Assembly (NCBI GenBank): GCA_035623335.1 | Contig: DASPTQ010000259.1 | Coordinates: 1-64,000 of the forward strand | Reading direction: 5' to 3' | Source of the DNA: JAFAGX01 sp035623335 | GTDB lineage: Bacteria; Acidobacteriota; Terriglobia; Terriglobales; Acidobacteriaceae | DNA length: 64,000 nt | Part shown: positions 14,024 to 22,487 of the stretch, piece by piece | Position numbering within the stretch: the stretch's first letter is position 1 | Layout of the letters: every line of letters begins with the position of its first letter | Translations under genes and position numbers: made by a program | The notes under the pieces: generated by a model | The model's database searches: none | What the model was told of the DNA's origin: nothing | Seen by the model: only the letters and a program-made list of their open reading frames with translations

Positions 14024-15079
14024 CTACATCATCTCCGTTCCCCACAAATCGTGCAGATGGACGATTCCTTCCAGCCGCCCCTCGTCATCGACGACCGCGA
14101 GCGACGTGATCTTGTTCGCTTCCATCTTGGCCAGCGCGGCGGCGGCAAATTCCGCCCGGGAGATGGTGCGCGGATTCTTGGTCATGCATTGCCCGGCAGC
14201 AAGGTCGAGAGCGTCTTTGCCGTGCTTTTCGAGCAAGCGCCGCAGATCCCCGTCGCTGATGACGCCGACCAGTTTGTCGCCTTCGACCACGGTCGTCATC
14301 CCCAGCTTCTTGCGAGACATTTCGTAGATCACATCGGACATTTTGGTGGGCGGCGCGACCTGAGGTATGGCTTCGCCGGCATGCATCAGCGCCTCCACCC
14401 GGGCCAGTCGCTTGCCTAATTTTCCGCCGGGATGCAGATGGGCAAAATCCTCCTCCTTGAATCCCCGCTTTTCCGCCAGAGCCATGGCCAGGGCGTCACC
14501 CAAGGCGAGCATCGCGGTGGTCGAGGCCGTCGGGGCCAAGCCCAAGGTGCAGGCCTCCTGAGCCACGGAACAGTCGAGGGCAATGTCGGCCGCTGCGGCC
14601 AGGGTAGAGCCATGGCTGCCTTTCCTCGCGCCGGAGGCCGGCGGGGTTCGCCCGCGCGCCGGGGATAGTGAGGGGAGCGATTGGCCGGCCCGCCCATCGG
14701 AGGGGTTCGAAGTCATGACGATGAGCGGAATTTGCAATCGCTTCAAGGTTGCCAGCAACCGCAGGATCTCTTCGGTTTCCCCGCTGGCCGAGAGTGCCAG
14801 CACCACGTCGCCTCCGACGACCATTCCCAAATCCCCATGCACGGCCTCGACCGGATGCATGAACAGAGCCGGCGTACCGGTGGAGTTGAGCGTGGCGGCG
14901 ATTTTGCGCGCGATGATGCCGCTCTTACCCATGCCGGTGACTACAATCCGGCCGCGGCAACCCTCGATCAGATCGACCGCCCGATTGAACGCTTCGGCCA
15001 TCGGTCCGGCGATGCGGTCGGCCAGCGCCCGCAAGGCCTCGGCTTCGATGCGGACCACCTTTTCTCCTACGTGTTTCAT
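14024..15079 (-). CDS. kdsD: Arabinose-5-phosphate isomerase (SIS + two CBS domains) with insertion
   Basis: Converts ribulose 5-phosphate to arabinose 5-phosphate, the first step of Kdo synthesis for LPS. Start set at ATG 15079 (MKHVGEKVVRIEAEAL); the frame continues upstream but overlaps the previous gene. SIS domain about 30-200 with VTGMGKSG and ALSASGETEE; paired CBS domains about 235-350. Odd point: between the conserved MTSNP and STLAAAADIAL blocks of the SIS domain there are 31 extra residues (bases 14609-14701), rich in Pro, Gly, Ser and Arg, making the protein 351 rather than about 325 residues. The reading frame is kept, so the enzyme may still work. The genetic context with kdsA and pyrG supports the call. 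Confidence 0.92.
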   Translation of the reverse strand: MKHVGEKVVRIEAEALRALADRIAGPMAEAFNRAVDLIEGCRGRIVVTGMGKSGIIARKIAATLNSTGTPALFMHPVEAVHGDLGMVVGGDVVLALSASGETEEILRLLATLKRLQIPLIVMTSNPSDGRAGQSLPSLSPARGRTPPASGARKGSHGSTLAAAADIALDCSVAQEACTLGLAPTASTTAMLALGDALAMALAEKRGFKEEDFAHLHPGGKLGKRLARVEALMHAGEAIPQVAPPTKMSDVIYEMSRKKLGMTTVVEGDKLVGVISDGDLRRLLEKHGKDALDLAAGQCMTKNPRTISRAEFAAAALAKMEANKITSLAVVDDEGRLEGIVHLHDLWGTEMM

Positions 15080-15143
15080 GAACCAGGAAATGTTAGCAGG
15101 TGATGGGAGTGGCGCGCATCGACCGCCGGCCCGAGACCCGTTT

Positions 15144-16304
15144 TCAAAAATGATCCTCGGGTGGCCTTCCGGCATGCGCGGGATGCCCCAGCCCGGCCAA
15201 GCCCCTGGCCTGAATGATGCGGTCCCATGGGCCGGTCTGCCAGTTGTCGCGCTTTTGGTCGGCAGCGATCCAAGGGGGCAGCTCAATCACCAGCGCCTGT
15301 CCCACGGCGTGGGCATAAGGTTCGTACAGGGCGCGCAGCGTCTGCAACTTTTGCTCGAATTCCGCCCCTTGTTTCAGTTCGAGGCCGCGCGTGGATAGGA
15401 CTTCTCGCAGGCGCAGCGACTCCTCCGGCGAGAGACGATCGGGATAGCCCGGATCATAACGGGCATGCACCAACTGAGCCAAGTCAACCAGCGCGTGGCG
15501 CGCCATCGAAAAAGTCAGCCTGGCCTGATCGCTTCCCAGGCCGTCGACGCCGGCAATGACCAGGGAGGTGGCGTCGAGAATGGCGGTCAGCGCGGTCAGC
15601 CAGGATTGATTCCTATGCTGCGAGCGGAAGAAACAAAGGGGAGGATAGGAGATGTGACTCTCCAGCATTTCACTCGCAGAATGCTCCCAGTCGCGAAAAA
15701 CCTGATCGAGCAACTGCTGCTGTGGCGAGGTGCCGATTCGCGCCAACAGCTCGCTCGCCGTCGGGGGAGAGCCCGCGTACACGTCGAGAAGCGAAATCTG
15801 CACCTCACGCCTGGAAAAGGAGGAATAGATGGTGGGCAGGTATCCGACCACGGTGCCGAGAAAGCCAAACCCCATTCCGGCTTCCATCACCGCCAAGACG
15901 CGGCTGATCGAGGAGGCAGGAACGATGTCGCCGTATCCCAGGGTGAAGAACGTCTCTCCGCTCAGGTAGAGCAAAGTGCCGAAGGTGATGGGTTCGTCGG
16001 TCAACCGCAGATGTTCGCCGGTACCGTATTGCAGCAGCGCGAATCCCAGAATCAGAGCGAGCGCCCAGAGAATCAGCAGCAGGATCAGCGAGAGAGGTCC
16101 GAAGTAGGCGAGAAAATTCTCCCGTCGACTGCTGGACCGCACGTAGCGGGCGAGCTTGAACCACGGAACCCCGACGCCCCGGTAAAACCAGGTGGTGATG
16201 CGAAATCGCCGCTCCACGCGACGGGGCAAGACCACCGCCTCGAAAGCATCGAGCAGGACGGCGAGGATCAAGACAGACCCAGCAATCGTGGCTGCGATGT
16301 GCAT
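15144..16304 (-). CDS. Potassium channel family protein (two-helix pore type)
   Basis: 386-residue integral membrane protein starting at ATG 16304 (a TTG lies two codons up). An N-terminal helix (about 5-25), then two helices flanking a pore loop with the selectivity filter TLGYGDI (about residue 122-128), as in Ion_trans_2 channels. The C-terminal 220 residues are cytoplasmic, helical and not assigned to a RCK or cNMP domain. Filter sequence makes K+ the likely ion. It lies inside the Kdo biosynthesis run (56 bases after kdsA, 64 before kdsD), an unexpected position for a channel. Confidence 0.8.
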   Translation of the reverse strand: MHIAATIAGSVLILAVLLDAFEAVVLPRRVERRFRITTWFYRGVGVPWFKLARYVRSSSRRENFLAYFGPLSLILLLILWALALILGFALLQYGTGEHLRLTDEPITFGTLLYLSGETFFTLGYGDIVPASSISRVLAVMEAGMGFGFLGTVVGYLPTIYSSFSRREVQISLLDVYAGSPPTASELLARIGTSPQQQLLDQVFRDWEHSASEMLESHISYPPLCFFRSQHRNQSWLTALTAILDATSLVIAGVDGLGSDQARLTFSMARHALVDLAQLVHARYDPGYPDRLSPEESLRLREVLSTRGLELKQGAEFEQKLQTLRALYEPYAHAVGQALVIELPPWIAADQKRDNWQTGPWDRIIQARGLAGLGHPAHAGRPPEDHF

Positions 16305-16366
16305 GTTCAAAGCAGGGATCCGATTCGATCAGGAGGGATCGTAGCAGATTCCGAGTGTCCCAAGTT

Positions 16367-17230
16367 TCACGGTGCCAGGTGGGACTCCGCGATGGCGCGA
16401 TGGATAGCGAGCACCTCCTTCAACAGGCCTCGCAGCTTGGTCGATTCCAGAGCGTTGGCACCATCGGACTTAGCCTCCTTCGGATTATCGTGGACTTCAA
16501 GAAAGAGGCCATCCACGCCGGCCGCCGCTGCCGCCCGTGCCAGCACGGGAATGAATTCAGGTTGGCCTCCACTCTCCGCCGGCCGGTCTCGATCCCCTGG
16601 GGACGCCGAAGGCAGCTGAACCGAGTGAGTCGCATCGAACACCACCGGAGAGAACCTGCGCATGATGGCGAGCGACCGCATATCCACTACCAGGTTGTTA
16701 TAGCCGAAGCTCGATCCCCGTTCGGTCACCACAACCCGGTCGTTGCCCGCCGCGCGGCACTTGTCGACGGCATGGCTCATATCCCAGGGGGAAACAAACT
16801 GGCCCTTCTTGATATTTACCACCCGCTCGCTCATGGCTGCGGCCACGATCAAGTCCGTTTGCCGGCAAAGCAAGGCCGGAATCTGTACGACATCGGCCAC
16901 TTCCGCTACTTTTCCGACATCCTGGGCTTCATGGACGTCCGTCAGCACCGGAACGTGCACTTCTTCCTTGACTTTCCGCAGAATGCGCAGGCCTTCCTTG
17001 AGGCCGGGACCGCGAAAGCTGCGGATCGAGGTCCGGTTGGCCTTGTCATAGGAGGCCTTAAAGATAAAGGGAAGATTGAGGGAGCGGGTCACACCCTTGA
17101 TGATCTCCGCCATGCGCAGCGCGTGTGCCTCGCTCTCGATGACGCAGGGCCCCGCGATCAGGAACAGGTCCCCCGCGCCAATGCGGACACCATCGAGTTG
17201 GAAAGAAAGACCCATTTCCGCCAAGGGCAC
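16367..17230 (-). CDS. kdsA: 3-deoxy-8-phosphooctulonate synthase
   Basis: Condenses arabinose 5-phosphate with phosphoenolpyruvate to Kdo 8-phosphate in the cytoplasm. 287 residues, family length. Diagnostic blocks: FLIAGPCVIES (N-terminal), FKASYDKANRTS, DVHEAQDV, IPALLCRQTDL, DATHSVQ and GLFLEVHDNP. The loop after HSVQ (LPSASPGDRDRPAESGG) is a few residues longer than usual. Start GTG 17230; ATG 17215 is an alternative. Next to pyrG (34 bases) and two genes from kdsD, so two Kdo steps and the CTP supply are together; the phosphatase kdsC and the transferase kdsB are not in the window. Confidence 0.95.
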   Translation of the reverse strand: MPLAEMGLSFQLDGVRIGAGDLFLIAGPCVIESEAHALRMAEIIKGVTRSLNLPFIFKASYDKANRTSIRSFRGPGLKEGLRILRKVKEEVHVPVLTDVHEAQDVGKVAEVADVVQIPALLCRQTDLIVAAAMSERVVNIKKGQFVSPWDMSHAVDKCRAAGNDRVVVTERGSSFGYNNLVVDMRSLAIMRRFSPVVFDATHSVQLPSASPGDRDRPAESGGQPEFIPVLARAAAAAGVDGLFLEVHDNPKEAKSDGANALESTKLRGLLKEVLAIHRAIAESHLAP

Positions 17231-17264
17231 GAAGGATCATGCAAGGGATGTTTTCGGGACTATT

Positions 17265-18938
17265 CTATCGGCTGCTGACCTTTTGTGGCCGATGAAACAT
17301 TTCGAGCTCGGCTGCAACTTTGTCCGCCCGTCGCTTGATTCTATGTCGGTAGGCGGCGCCCACAAAGGCCTGAAACATGGGATGGGGCTCCAAGGGCTTG
17401 GACTTAAATTCGGGGTGGAACTGGCAGCCGATAAAGTGTGGGTGATCGGGGAGTTCGATGATCTCCACGTAGGTTCCATCCGGGGTGGAGCCGGAGATCT
17501 TTAAACCGCCACTGACGAGTGTTGCTTCGTATTCCCGATTGAACTCGTAACGATGCCGATGGCGCTCGCTAATCTCGAGCTGGCCGTAGATTCTCTCGGC
17601 CAGAGTGCCAGGCACAAGCTTGCAAATCCACGCTCCCAGCCGCATCGTTCCCCCCAGTTCTTCCACCCCCCGCAGTTCGCGCAATTTATAGATCACGCGA
17701 TGCGGAGTGGCGGGATCGAACTCGGTCGAATTCGCCTCGGTCAAGCCACAGACGTGGCGGGCAAACTCGATACAGGCGAGCTGCATTCCCAGACAGATTC
17801 CGAAGTAGGGAACCTGGTTGAGGCGGGCATAGCGAATCGCGTTCAGCATGCCCTCGATGCCGCGCTTTCCGAAACCGCCGGGGACCAGGATTCCGTCCTG
17901 ATCCTGGAGCTGCTCTTCATAAAGGCGAGGCTCGGTCTCAAGACCCTCGGCCTCGATCCAGTTCACATTGAGCTTGAGATTGTGCGCCAGAGCGCCATGC
18001 ACCAGGGCTTCTTTCAAGGACTTGTAAGAATCCTCGTACTCGACGTACTTGCCCACGATCCCGATCGTAACCTCTGCCTTGGGGTTGTAGACGCGGTGAA
18101 CAATCTCCTTCCACTGCTTCAAATCGTGCTCTTTGGCGTCCAGCCGCAGGTAGCGTAGGGCCAGCGAGTCCACGCCTTCGTGAGAAAAGACCAACGGAAC
18201 CTCGTAAATCGAATTCACGTCTTTGGCTGTGATCACGGCCTCTTCGCGCACGTTGCAGAACAGCGCGATCTTGGATTTGATCTCCTGAGAAAGGAAGCGA
18301 TCGGTACGGCAGAGGAGGATGTCGGGCTGAATTCCAAGACTTAGCAGTTCTTTGACCGAGTGCTGGGTCGGCTTGGTCTTGAGTTCCTGGGCGGCTGCGA
18401 TAAAGGGTACGAGGGTGACATGGACGAACAGCGTCTCTTCCCGGCCAAGTTCGAGGCGCATCTGGCGGATGGCTTCGAGAAAGGGCAGGGACTCGATGTC
18501 TCCCACCGTGCCACCGATCTCGACGATCAACACGTCCACATCCTGCCCCACCTTCTTCATGGCGGTTTTGATTTCGTCGGTGACGTGGGGAATCACTTGG
18601 ACGGTCTTGCCGAGATAGTCTCCCCGCCGTTCTTTGGCGATGATCTGTTCGTAGATGCGGCCGGTTGTCCAGTTATTGTCGCGGGAGAGTTTCGCGTGCG
18701 TGAAGCGCTCATAATGTCCAAGGTCGAGGTCGGTTTCAGCCCCATCATCGGTGACGAAAACTTCGCCGTGTTGGAATGGTGACATCGTCCCCGGGTCCAC
18801 GTTCAGATAGGGGTCGATTTTCATCAGATTGACTTTGATCCCGCGGGTTTCGAGGAGGCAGCCGATGGAGGCGGCCGCGAGCCCCTTTCCCAAGGAAGAC
18901 ACCACGCCGCCCGTTACGAAGATATACTTCGCTGACAT
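17265..18938 (-). CDS. pyrG: CTP synthase
   Basis: Glutamine-dependent amination of UTP to CTP. 557 residues, normal length. N-terminal synthetase domain begins KYIFVTGGVVSSLGKGL and contains MKIDPYLNVDPGTMSP and the UTP-site DGAETDLDLGHYERF region. The C-terminal class I glutamine amidotransferase domain carries GICLGMQ (nucleophile Cys about 390) and the HPEFKS His/Glu pair. A GAGG ribosome site lies 5 bases before ATG 18938. CTP is needed to make CMP-Kdo, which fits the kdsA/kdsD neighbourhood. Confidence 0.97.
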   Translation of the reverse strand: MSAKYIFVTGGVVSSLGKGLAAASIGCLLETRGIKVNLMKIDPYLNVDPGTMSPFQHGEVFVTDDGAETDLDLGHYERFTHAKLSRDNNWTTGRIYEQIIAKERRGDYLGKTVQVIPHVTDEIKTAMKKVGQDVDVLIVEIGGTVGDIESLPFLEAIRQMRLELGREETLFVHVTLVPFIAAAQELKTKPTQHSVKELLSLGIQPDILLCRTDRFLSQEIKSKIALFCNVREEAVITAKDVNSIYEVPLVFSHEGVDSLALRYLRLDAKEHDLKQWKEIVHRVYNPKAEVTIGIVGKYVEYEDSYKSLKEALVHGALAHNLKLNVNWIEAEGLETEPRLYEEQLQDQDGILVPGGFGKRGIEGMLNAIRYARLNQVPYFGICLGMQLACIEFARHVCGLTEANSTEFDPATPHRVIYKLRELRGVEELGGTMRLGAWICKLVPGTLAERIYGQLEISERHRHRYEFNREYEATLVSGGLKISGSTPDGTYVEIIELPDHPHFIGCQFHPEFKSKPLEPHPMFQAFVGAAYRHRIKRRADKVAAELEMFHRPQKVSSR

Positions 18939-19160
18939 CGCTTCCTCGCCTTGATTTGTGGGTGGAATTTTGTGCAGGGTGGGTGCACAACCTATTATGC
19001 CAGAAAGCCCTGTGGAAAGAAACTCGCTTTGCCGCGGTCAGAGCGGGCGAAGACAGGGTTCACGAATCCGCGGCTGGCAAGTCTCTCGATCATCAGTGGT
19101 TAAAGCACGCTCGACACTCCCCTGGCGGTTTGGCTTGACGGACGGGAGGTGCGGACCACT

Positions 19161-20090
19161 CTAGGGCTTGCTCGCCGCAGGTACGGGTTCCAGGGCGCCA
19201 GGGTTGGCCGGGGCCGAGGGATTGACTCCGAAGTCCCAGACAAAGGTGTTGATGCCGTTGCTGCCGAGCAGCTCCACTACGGCATATTCACCCGACTGTA
19301 GGGCGCTGGTCGGCGTTACCTTGACCCATCCACCGCTCAGCTCTTCGGCTGTGGTCGGAACTACGGTTTCGTCCTGGCTCACTTTTCCAATGAAACTGAT
19401 TTTGATCTCTCCCACGATTCGTTTGCCGTTCTTCGCCTTCATGCGCACGATGTGAAATCGGTCGGTTGGTTGCTGCGGCCGCTCTTGACTTACCGACGCA
19501 GTCTCTGGCGGTGGCACATTGATGTAGAGGGATGGCAAGGTAGCGTGCGCCTGAATTTTCGCATGTACGCCTTCCAGTTCGATCGGCTGCTTGTTGCTGG
19601 CTGCCGGATTGACCGCCGCCCTTAAAATGTTCTCTTTACGGTTACGGTTCAGTTGCCCGCCGCTTTGTTCAAGCTCCACCAGCTGCGGCTGGTTCTGAAA
19701 GGTATCAAGCAACATCACCGAACCGTCCTCGGGCAAGCGCAAACCCGGAGCTACCTGCGGCGTCTTGGCTTCCTCCTGGGCGCGCTCGGCCGCCAGCTCC
19801 CGGTCGATTTCTTGAGCTTCAGGACTGGGAGGCCGGTTCGCCCGGTCCTTCTCGAACTTCTCGGTTGCGGGCCAGTCCACCAAAGAGTTGGGCACCTCTT
19901 CCCACTCGTTGCGCTCGGCACTGAGGTAACGCACCCGGTCGCCCTTGACTTCCCATTGACTCGCGAGCTGATAGGAGCCGTCTTTGAGGATCAGGCGTTT
20001 GGCAAACTGCTGAGGGCACAGCCGAGGTGGGAAAACGAACGTGGGCAGGCTGAGCAAAACTACCGCCAGGATCGGATACAGAGAACGCAT
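19161..20090 (-). CDS. Exported hypothetical protein
   Basis: 309 residues from ATG 20090, chosen because a signal peptide follows (MRSLYPILAVVLLSLPTFVF) and because a longer reading would overlap the decarboxylase gene. The first 60 mature residues (LILKDGSYQLASQWEVKGDRVRYLS) look like a small beta module seen in acidobacterial exported proteins. The C-terminal half (about 170-290) is beta-rich. A conserved function is not recognised. It follows the decarboxylase by 70 bases on the same strand, but no shared role is evident. Confidence 0.65.
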   Translation of the reverse strand: MRSLYPILAVVLLSLPTFVFPPRLCPQQFAKRLILKDGSYQLASQWEVKGDRVRYLSAERNEWEEVPNSLVDWPATEKFEKDRANRPPSPEAQEIDRELAAERAQEEAKTPQVAPGLRLPEDGSVMLLDTFQNQPQLVELEQSGGQLNRNRKENILRAAVNPAASNKQPIELEGVHAKIQAHATLPSLYINVPPPETASVSQERPQQPTDRFHIVRMKAKNGKRIVGEIKISFIGKVSQDETVVPTTAEELSGGWVKVTPTSALQSGEYAVVELLGSNGINTFVWDFGVNPSAPANPGALEPVPAASKP

Positions 20091-20160
20091 AAAACGGGCG
20101 ACAATCGATGGCTTTAGTGTATCCCGATTTGCCGGCAAGCTTCCAGAGATTCCGCTGTCC

Positions 20161-21609
20161 TCAGGCTGCGCCGGCTTCAATCGCCTCGGCTTCTTGCTGA
20201 ATTCTCTGCCACGCCCGACGCACATGGCGGGCTTCGGTGTGCGTCTGGCCCACACAGAAGCGCAGGGTAATCCGCTCCTGTAAGCGAGTATGGGTCAGGT
20301 AAAGATTTCCGCTCCGGTTTAGGCGGTCCATGAGAGCCTGATTGACCCTGTCTCCTGCGCGGTGCCGGAAGCATACCAGGTTGAGAGGCACGGGGGCCGC
20401 CAGTTCGAAGCGGCCATCCTTACCGACCCAATGGGCGAACTCCTGCGCTAACTCGACATGACGCCGAACATGGTGTTGGAGCCCCTCAATCCCGTAATGG
20501 CGAATCACGAACCAGAGCTTCAAGGAGCGGAAGCGGCGGCCGAGAGGAATCTGCCAGTCGCGGTAATCAAACACCGCTCCCGAGGCGGTTGCTTGGTTCT
20601 TCAGATATTCCGGAAGGACGCTGAGCGTCTGGATGAGGGCGGCGCGATCGGCCACCCAGAAGCAGTCGCAGTCGAAATTTGTGAACATCCACTTGTGCGG
20701 ATTGAAGGCATAACTGTCCGCCAGTTCCAGGCCGTCCTGCAGGTGGCGAAACTCCGGGCAGAGCGCGGCCGTGCCCGACATCGCGGCGTCCACATGCAGC
20801 CATATCCCATGGTCACGGCAGATCTGGCCCAGGCTACGAACCGGATCGATGGCATTCGAAGAGGTGGTGCCTACGGTGGCGCAGGCAAAGCAAGGGGTTT
20901 GAGCGGCGCGCCGATCCCGCTCGATCTGTTCGGCCAGTGCCGCCGGGCGCATGGCGAAGTTCTCATCGACCTCAATCAACCGCAGGTTGGCGCGGCCAAG
21001 TCCGGCGATCTGAACCGCTTTTTCGACGGAAGAATGGGCTTGGGTGGAAGCGTAGGCTACCAGCTTAGGATCACAGCCTTGCCGATTACTGGCGAAGTTG
21101 CTAGCCCGCTCTCGTGCCGCCAGCAGGGCACATAAGGTAGCGCTCGAGGCTGTGTCCTGAATCACGCCGCCCCCCGAGCGAGTGGAGCGAAATTTCTCCG
21201 GTAGATCCAGTGCTTCCACCAGCCAATCGAGAACCTGCGTCTCCAGTTCTGTGCAGGCCGGACTGGTGGCCCACAGCATGCCCTGCACGCCTAATCCCGA
21301 GGAGACCAGATCCCCGAGAATCGCCGGTCCCGACGCATTGCAAGGGAAATACGCATAGAAATTGGGCGACTGCCAATGGGTGATGCCGGGCAGGATGATT
21401 CTCTCGATATCGGCCAAGATCTTAGGGAAAGGCTCGCCCTGGGACGGCGCATGAGCAGGCAGGGAGGCGCGCACCTGGCCTGGTTGTAGCGGCGAAAGCA
21501 CGGGATAGGATTCGATCCGCTCCTGGTAATCCGCAATCCAGTCGATCACCGCATGACCATGGCGCCGAAACTCATCCGACGTCATGTGAAACGATTTTTC
21601 TTCCCTCAT
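20161..21609 (-). CDS. PLP-dependent group II amino-acid decarboxylase
   Basis: Pyridoxal-phosphate enzyme of the aromatic-L-amino-acid/DOPA/tyrosine decarboxylase family, 482 residues. Visible: N-terminal HAVIDWIADY, substrate loop SPNFYAYFP, GGGVIQDTASSATLCALLAAR, HVDAAMSG (PLP ring Asp), and the Schiff-base lysine in SYAFNPHKWMF. ATG 21609 has a GGAG site 5 bases upstream. Substrate (tyrosine, tryptophan, DOPA or phenylalanine) cannot be told from sequence. It lies 34 bases after a methyltransferase gene on the same strand, so the two are probably co-transcribed. Confidence 0.9.
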   Translation of the reverse strand: MREEKSFHMTSDEFRRHGHAVIDWIADYQERIESYPVLSPLQPGQVRASLPAHAPSQGEPFPKILADIERIILPGITHWQSPNFYAYFPCNASGPAILGDLVSSGLGVQGMLWATSPACTELETQVLDWLVEALDLPEKFRSTRSGGGVIQDTASSATLCALLAARERASNFASNRQGCDPKLVAYASTQAHSSVEKAVQIAGLGRANLRLIEVDENFAMRPAALAEQIERDRRAAQTPCFACATVGTTSSNAIDPVRSLGQICRDHGIWLHVDAAMSGTAALCPEFRHLQDGLELADSYAFNPHKWMFTNFDCDCFWVADRAALIQTLSVLPEYLKNQATASGAVFDYRDWQIPLGRRFRSLKLWFVIRHYGIEGLQHHVRRHVELAQEFAHWVGKDGRFELAAPVPLNLVCFRHRAGDRVNQALMDRLNRSGNLYLTHTRLQERITLRFCVGQTHTEARHVRRAWQRIQQEAEAIEAGAA

Positions 21610-21643
21610 TTGGGCTCCGAGCTCGATGGAATCGTCGACCCAA

Positions 21644-22408
21644 TCAGGCTAGCTGACCGTAGAACACGCGGGTGTCGTATTCCAGTACGACGCCCCGCTC
21701 GCTCTGATGTGCCTTAAAAACTGCGCGCAACTCCCGCAGCATCGGTTCATAACGGGAGTCTCCCGGCTGGGGCGTATAGGAAGAAGACAGCAAGCGGCCT
21801 TCGAGCGCCGGGTAATCGCATTCCTGGCGCGTGGGAAAGGTCCGCGATTGAAACGGCAGGGGAGCGAAAAAATCGGCGATTTCCGCCGTCGTGCGCTCGT
21901 GCCGCACTTCCTGATAGTCCGTGCCGTAGGCGAGAAGCAGACGCTCATAGTCGCGGAGAAAGGCCGTCCCACCGGTCTTTCTTTCATTCCACAGCAACAC
22001 CAGCCAGCCGCCCGGCTTCAGAATGCGAACGAATTCCCGGCGGGCTTTCGCGCGCTCGAACCAATGCGCCGCCTGCGCCGCGGTGACCATGTCTACGCTT
22101 TGCGCAGACAGCGTGGTGGCCTCGGCGCTGCCGGCAACGCTGGTAAACTGCCCAAATCCTTTCAGGAACTCCTGGCCCGCCGCCCGCATTTCTCGATTCG
22201 GTTCTACGCCCAGCGCGCGGTTCCCGTTCTCGAGCAGCAGCCGCGTGAAAATGCCCGTCCCCGAAGCAACGTCGGCAACCACGGATTGCGGCGTGAGGCC
22301 GCACTGGCTGGCGAGAAGGGCGATGACTTCCCGCGGATACCCCGGGCGATAGCGTACGTAATCCTCGACGCGGGAGGAAAATCGCGAAGTCGCATTGGTT
22401 ACCGCCAT
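21644..22408 (-). CDS. Class I SAM-dependent methyltransferase
   Basis: 254 residues from ATG 22408, the start that gives the usual N-terminus of this group (FSSRVEDYVRYRPGYP). Methyltransferase fold with motif I VADVASGTGIFTRLL, acidic LGVEPN, and the AAQAAHWF motif IV region common in the methyltransferase-11/UbiE-like group. A longer upstream frame exists but would run into the divergent peptidase promoter and gene. Small-molecule substrate unknown. Divergent from the M28 peptidase; upstream of the decarboxylase. Confidence 0.82.
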   Translation of the reverse strand: MAVTNATSRFSSRVEDYVRYRPGYPREVIALLASQCGLTPQSVVADVASGTGIFTRLLLENGNRALGVEPNREMRAAGQEFLKGFGQFTSVAGSAEATTLSAQSVDMVTAAQAAHWFERAKARREFVRILKPGGWLVLLWNERKTGGTAFLRDYERLLLAYGTDYQEVRHERTTAEIADFFAPLPFQSRTFPTRQECDYPALEGRLLSSSYTPQPGDSRYEPMLRELRAVFKAHQSERGVVLEYDTRVFYGQLA

Positions 22409-22487
22409 GACAACAGTGTAGCGTTTCCCGCTGCCACACGGTACCCTCCCAACCCGCGGCCCTGGGTTACCATGGAGGCAGTCGCCT

